Below, in pieces: positions 63,594 through 64,000 of a DNA stretch of 64,000 nucleotides. The stretch spans positions 3,782,001-3,846,000 of the forward strand of contig NZ_CP151087.1 in the NCBI RefSeq assembly GCF_038396785.1, given 5' to 3'. Under the pieces are notes generated by a model. The model was not told the origin of the DNA. It made no database searches and saw nothing but the letters and a program-made list of their open reading frames with translations. The position numbers and the translations under genes were made by a program. The DNA comes from Sphingobacterium thalpophilum (lineage in GTDB: Bacteria; Bacteroidota; Bacteroidia; Sphingobacteriales; Sphingobacteriaceae). Numbering within the stretch: position 1 is the first letter of the stretch; each line of letters opens with the position of its first letter.

Positions 63594-64000
63594 ATGAAAA
63601 AAATCCCGAGTAGTAAGGTAAGCCCGAAACCGCCAAAATTCAATTTTGTGTGGCTTATGATTGCCATGTTTTTAGGTTTTTTTGCCTTACAGTACGTTTT
63701 TGGAGAAAGCCCAGCTAAGGAAGTTAGCTATAGTGATTTTGAGACACGTATGTTGAATACAGGCGCTGTAGAGCGTCTCGTCGCCTATAAAAAGAATGAT
63801 CTTGTCGAAGTGGAGGTCTATTTAAAAAAGGGCTGGAAAGATAACCCAAGTTTTAAAGACGCTACAAAAGCTGCTGATCCGCTTCCAAGTCTATCAGGAC
63901 AGGAAGACAAGGGTCCACAATATATTTTTAAGGATGCCTCTCCCGATGTTTTAGAAAAGAAATTAGCTGCATCGCAAGCGGAATTAACGCCAGGTACACC
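63594..64000 (+). CDS. ftsH: ATP-dependent zinc metalloprotease FtsH, 5' part
   Basis: The first 135 codons of a gene that runs off the window. A basic N-terminus (MKKIPSSKVSPKPPKFNF) leads to a transmembrane helix (VWLMIAMFLGFFALQYVFG) and the start of the periplasmic domain (KEVSYSDFETRMLNTGAVERL), the usual FtsH opening. The AAA and protease domains are outside the window. The identification also rests on position after rsfS. Confidence 0.88.
   Translation, partial: MKKIPSSKVSPKPPKFNFVWLMIAMFLGFFALQYVFGESPAKEVSYSDFETRMLNTGAVERLVAYKKNDLVEVEVYLKKGWKDNPSFKDATKAADPLPSLSGQEDKGPQYIFKDASPDVLEKKLAASQAELTPGT

Overview
The window looks like a chromosomal segment of a Bacteroidetes bacterium, most likely Sphingobacterium or a close relative in the Sphingobacteriaceae. 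This rests on protein families rather than on a database search: SufBCD, DUF4293, DUF5686, OMP_b-brl_3-type outer membrane proteins, PadR/PspC pairs, DUF4369/TlpA proteins and an ISAon1-type transposase. Promoters also follow the Bacteroidetes pattern, TTG, about 20 nt, then TAnnTTTG. Most start codons have no convincing Shine-Dalgarno sequence. Nearly all of the window is ordinary, well-packed chromosome; the accessory signals are small.

Layout. 1-12257: a NADH:quinone oxidoreductase (complex I) operon from the 3' part of nuoB through nuoC-D-E-F-G-H-I-J-K-L-M-N, ended by a hairpin terminator. NuoG is short and lacks the molybdopterin-like domain. 12384-15709: a large DUF5686 surface protein and an enoyl-CoA hydratase. 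15889-17001: an AraC-type regulator remnant fused to the 5' part of an ISAon1-like insertion sequence, then tRNA-Glu. 17273-19681: a phosphopantetheinyl transferase, dCTP deaminase, and a metallo-beta-lactamase-fold hydrolase interrupted by a -1 frameshift. 19686-24330: a glycosyltransferase, and divergently an MprF-like aminoacyl-phosphatidylglycerol synthase/flippase with a VirJ/AcvB-like hydrolase, i.e. a probable lipid-charging and lipid-discharging pair. 24502-30816: a luciferase-like oxidoreductase, miaE, rlmN, a ComF-like protein, a VanZ-like protein, and a translationally coupled PadR-PspC pair with a palindrome at its promoter. 30955-33363: an outer membrane beta-barrel protein.

33447-39772 (minus strand): an uronate catabolic cluster read uxaC, kdgK, eda, exuT-like transporter, then gapN. 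Together these would take in hexuronate, isomerise it, phosphorylate 2-keto-3-deoxygluconate, cleave KDPG and oxidise the glyceraldehyde-3-phosphate directly to 3-phosphoglycerate with NADP. The intermediate uxuAB/uxaAB steps are absent from the window. 40157-47562: murF, truA, an ABC exporter, a NeuD/PglD-type acyltransferase, DUF4293, a secreted protein of unknown function, a TPR-like membrane protein and ung. 47673-52115: an Lrp/AsnC regulator with duplicated 16-bp sites, and sufBCD for Fe-S assembly. 52666-54342: tRNA-Gly and a FAD-dependent dehydrogenase. 54502-57845: LemA, two TPM-domain proteins and a TlpA-type thioredoxin. 58173-64000: a small lipoprotein, pfkA, a DsbD split into two genes, birA, rsfS and the start of ftsH.

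I found no CRISPR array, prophage, toxin-antitoxin, restriction or clear defence locus. The points most worth checking are two noncoding 11-bp tandem repeat arrays, a near-identical 40-bp promoter segment before murF and before the DUF4293 gene, several promoters whose predicted start sites fall on or next to the start codon, the IS/AraC chimera, the frameshifted hydrolase, and the structured leader of sufB.
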